Source of the DNA: Sphacelaria rigidula
Taxonomy: Eukaryota > Phaeophyceae > Sphacelariales
DNA: 21,880 nucleotides
Assembly (NCBI GenBank): GCA_964200075.2
Contig: CAXNAA020000378.1
Location: forward strand, 1-21,880
Reading direction: 5' to 3'
Positions 18,386 to 21,880 of the stretch are shown in pieces; positions within the stretch are counted from its first letter, which is position 1, and every line of letters begins with the position of its first letter. The position numbers and the translations under genes are program-made. Below the pieces are notes generated by a model. It was not told where the DNA came from, did no database searches, and saw nothing but the letters and a program-made list of their open reading frames with translations.

Positions 18386-21120
18386 GTCCCCGCTGGGGCT
18401 GGGGAAAATGGGGAGGGGAAGGCAGCACCGGCCGCTGCCCCTGCGGCTGGCGAGGCGGATGTTGATTTATCTATGTTTGACCTGAGCAAAAAGAAGAAAA
18501 AGAAGAAGCCGAAGAAGGTCAAGGCAGGTGGGGACGACGAGGATGGCGCGGGGGAGGGGGCGGAGCGGGAGGAGGGGGAGGGCAACTACAACTACGAGAC
18601 GTTGCTTGAGAGGATCCAGGTGTGTCAATTTTTCAAGTGTCGAACGAATCAACGCCGGTTCGAATCACCGAATCTACGATCCTTGAGGCGTGATTGCTCT
18701 AGAAAAAAAAAAGTTGACCACGGGTCAAAAAAGTCTTCCGCAATTTTTCCGCCGTTCCGCGTCCGTGGAGTAGGCGTCCTTGCGTCGCAATGCCAAATAC
18801 AAGTCTTGAGGACTGACTTCTACCGCACGAATCGATTACACTAGAACCAATTAACTTTCAGACGAATCATTGCTTGTCCGACCCTTGCAATTTTTTATGG
18901 GTATTTTTGCCGACCCGGCTGTGGTGTACATACCTAGCTGTAGTGCTTTTTGTTGTAGTGCAAGGTGGTACCCCTTCACCTTAGGTACCATCCGTTTACT
19001 GTCGTCAGTTCGCTGCTTGGCGGGCTACGGCAAAAAACGGGACGTCAGCGCACATTTACGCTGCTGAATCTTGTGGAATAAAACCCTCAATGCGACTTGT
19101 GATTATGTCGGCACATCAGTCTGGGTCATACATGAGGGAGGTCAAAAACAAGTTTCATCTTCGAATTTGTTTTTGGTGTTTGACATCGTGAAAATTGATG
19201 TTTTCTGCATAGTGTCGCGGTCCTCGGAAATGCCTTGTCCTGTAGGAGGTATACCCCATCCTGTTAATCGACGTCACCGTCCTGTTGTGATGAAATTCGC
19301 CTCTACTGATCTACCGGTAGTTAGACCGCTAGTCCACGTCAATCAGCAGCGTGTACACAGCAGTTCTCAAAGACTTGCAGTCTAGCCGAGGTGGACCGAG
19401 TTGTTCAACAGCACTCTCAGAAGCTTGGCGTGGCGAAGCCTTCTTGCGAGCACGCACCCGCTGTAGTTGATCCTTGATCGCAGCTCCTCGTCTTTATGAA
19501 ATGTATTGGTACGCTTTTGTACAAACCGACCATTTCTTGAATCGCATCCACCCTCCGCTGATCTTGGCGAGAAACCGTTCGCTTGGCTATCGGTTGAATC
19601 AATCGGTGGGGAGGACAGTGTTCATATCATGAACACGATAAGTTGAGGGTGACATAAGGTGGGCCGGGCCAAAGCTGGGGCATTCGCTAGTTTCGCCACT
19701 CGGAGCCACTATTTTGGATCTGAAATTTGACACGTGAAGATCTTGGTCTGCAATTCACCGTCGTTCGAAAGGTACATCCGAAACACGGCATTCCCTACAT
19801 GTCACCAGGTTTGTAATTTTGAACGCCGAGTGGCTTCGCATCGAAATCAAGGCGCTCAAAAATTCAGTACAAAAACACGATGACGGGAGAGTGCCACAAC
19901 GGAAGCGGAAGTTTCACGACACCAACCTGGTGAATTTTGAAACTGAAAAGCATTGTGTGACCACCTCAACTAGTCGATCACGAGGATGTACCTGATTTAC
20001 CCTGACTCGGCGCCGTTCAAAATATATGACCAGCTGACACAAGACGAGTTTGTTGGTGGACCCAGCCTGTGCAAGGACTGACGTGAAGGCATGACACGTG
20101 GCTGGATGTTCCTCCGCGTGGCTCTTGACATGGGAAAACCTCGCGTATGCGGAAACATGTCGATTGTTTTGTGGCGTTGTGAAGTGTGAGTACGGCACAT
20201 GTAGAGGAGCGTTCGTCATTTTTCACATTCTTCAATTATGATTTGAATCCTAGTTTTTAGGGAACGCTGACTTCGGTATATTGAAGCTCGAAACGGTGAC
20301 CTCACCAGCAGCTGTAAGCAAGCCGATCCCAGCGACATTGACTGAGCAGTGTTGCCGGGGTGAACAGCACGAGCAGGAGCAAAAATATCTTGAAAGTCGG
20401 GCTCTATTTATCCGTTCCGTCGCCCAGTAGTGCGCCGCGCGCTCTCGTCGATCATCTTGGCACTCTCATCATTTCACATTATGCTGGCACATCAATATGG
20501 CCATGGCAAAGGCAATCAACAGACGGATCAATGCACAGAGCCGAATAACACTCCTCGCTCAACTATCTTGAAAATTGGGTGTGCTTTTTCTGACACAAGG
20601 GCGAAAAGAATAACCTCTGTTCCGACACCCGATTCGTCGCTAAGCGAAAATTATACCACAACAAATGTTTTGAAAAACAAGTGCGGAACCTTTCAAGGTT
20701 TCGAGATTAAGACGGATACTGTAGTCGAAAATCTAGCCCTATTTCTTACCCCCTTTCCCCCCGCCGCCCCCTGTAGCAAAAGGCTCATCAGTGGCCAGTT
20801 CCTAGCTCTCAAATCTCGAACGAAAAGGCCGTGGGGACGTTTTGGTTTCTGTCGCTGAGACCATCCTGCCCGAGAAAATGACATAATCTACCAATTTATA
20901 CAAACTGTATGTATGCTCGCGTTGTCGCCATAACATCTCAATCAACGTTCTGACCTACTACGGTTTTGCGACGACTTGACACGCGTTGCTGTGCCTGCCG
21001 AACGTCTTCTGCCGTCCGCTTCGTTCACAGAATCTTCTGCACGTCAACAACCCCGAGTTGGCCGAACGTAGCCGTATCACGCTGAAGCCACCACAGCTCA
21101 TGCGCATGGGAACACGAAAG
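18386..21120 (+). CDS. EIF2S2: Translation initiation factor eIF2 subunit beta, N-terminal part
   Basis: Subunit of the eIF2 GTPase complex that brings initiator Met-tRNA to the 40S ribosome in the cytosol; the beta subunit binds eIF5 and eIF2B-epsilon through lysine boxes. Two exons are clear. 18386-18619 encodes an Ala/Gly/Glu-rich stretch, a lysine box (SKKKKKKKPKK), an acidic linker and YNYETLLERIQ. 21031-21120 continues with NNPELAERSRITLKPPQLMR and MGTRK. The KPPQ-x-MR-x-GT-x-K motif and the preceding YxYExLLxRI helix are diagnostic. Both junctions are phase 0. The core domain and the C-terminal zinc ribbon are not in the last 760 bases and must lie beyond the window. An internal Met at 18473 is a possible start. 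Confidence 0.88.
18620..21030 (+). other. Intron of eIF2-beta (about 2.4 kb)
   Basis: The donor is CCAG followed by GTGTGT, the acceptor CGTTCACAG. It falls between the YETLLERIQ helix and NNPEL, where the family reads continuously, so no exon is missing. Contents: an A-run near 18702-18711 and a short inverted repeat around GCCACTCGG (19695-19703 and near 19827-19835). No gene is supported inside. Confidence 0.8.
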
Positions 21121-21880
21121 GTAAACCTCTCGGAGAAGTATGCTATCCTGCACTTGCTCTGTGTTGCCCATGTGCCACTGCGATGGTACTCGAACAAAAT
21201 GTTCGACTATGAAGAGCAAACCACACGGTACATGAGACACAGCAATGTCCACCTCACGACTGTCGTCGTCATATATAGTCGGTTGTGTATCGTGAAAGTT
21301 GGAAATTATCGAAAGCGCCACGGCAATGGAACTATCCTCTATCACAGTCTGGACTAGACCAGCAGTTTTCCCTTGAGCCCCAAAGTAGGTGTGAGGGGAA
21401 AGGGAAGGGAAGGTATTTGACTTCACCTGCTGCATTTCAACCGTTTGCCGAGCCAGCCGTTACGGGATATTCTCTGCAAAAAATATTGGTCGCCTGCTCC
21501 GGATGAATACAACATATATCTTTATGAGGCTGGACCCAAACTGGCGGGGGTTGGCAAGCACAGATTTTTGCGCACGAATTTTTGTTCAGCGGCCAACTCG
21601 AAACCTCGAAGCCAAGCGAATCTGAAAAGCAGACTAGGCTTCTCTCTGTGGGTTGATGCAAAGTGTCCAAGACGTGGGTTAGCGATTTTCCCTGTTCGGG
21701 GGTCAAAAAGTGGGTCAAATGTACCAAAAGTGAACAATCCGTGGGCCAAAAATCTGTTTGTCATGACATCCGGCCTGACCAGCGTTAGTTGTCGGTTGAA
21801 AATAACCTTACGCACGACACTTCTACGGTAACCCGACTTGGGCCCTGCGTTCCACCACTCTCCTCACGCCGCCGCACCCC
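21121..21880 (+). other. Start of the next eIF2-beta intron
   Basis: The sequence after the GTAAAC donor shows none of the expected continuation of eIF2-beta (the core domain with a W-x-NF and AELGT-type motif) in any frame. The open frame at 21445-21831 on the plus strand and its minus-strand shadow have no recognisable domain. The stretch is best read as intron extending past the window. Confidence 0.6.

Noticed and set aside
18657-18666. B-box-like GGTTCGAATC, possible tRNA or SINE
   Set aside because: There is no A box at the right distance and no foldable acceptor or T-stem; a single 10-base match is expected by chance.

Overview
This is a nuclear fragment from a eukaryote, most likely a photosynthetic stramenopile (ochrophyte, brown-alga-like). 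Every recognisable protein is split by spliceosomal introns of about 150 to 2,460 bases. One gene encodes a SET methyltransferase of the plastid Rubisco LSMT type. A minus-strand exon starts with a signal peptide followed by an AF-containing cleavage context, as in ochrophyte plastid presequences. No prokaryotic operon, CRISPR array or phage module is present. The organism call is an inference.

Layout from left to right. (1) About 188-2717, minus strand: a candidate plastid-targeted protein of unknown function, with a clear first exon and one phase-compatible second exon. (2) 3280-6014, plus: DPH4/DNAJC24-type J-domain protein of diphthamide synthesis, three exons. Its first intron holds an array of CCTCCGGAGG-type palindromes. 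(3) 6180-12055, plus: a SET-domain protein of the Rubisco LSMT family, four exons, starting only about 165 bases after DPH4 ends. (4) 12056-16586: 4.5 kb without a firm gene, holding two long inverted repeats (one nearly perfect, one diverged). (5) 16587-17402, minus: MED11-like Mediator subunit. (6) 17875 or 18386 to beyond 21120, plus: the beginning of translation initiation factor eIF2-beta, whose later exons lie outside the window.

The genes do not form a pathway. DPH4 and eIF2-beta both serve translation (eEF2 modification; start-codon selection), MED11 serves transcription, and the SET protein probably modifies a plastid or other lysine substrate. Two head-to-head pairs (plastid-protein candidate/DPH4 and MED11/eIF2-beta) are separated by roughly 0.5 kb, so shared bidirectional promoters are plausible. 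Introns and intergenic DNA carry tRNA-like SINE-type fragments, palindromes, G-tracts and short microsatellites.

No clearly new biological system is visible. The observations most worth a second look are the 144-bp near-perfect inverted repeat, the palindrome array in the DPH4 intron, the candidate plastid-targeted gene and the reduced lysine-box region of eIF2-beta.
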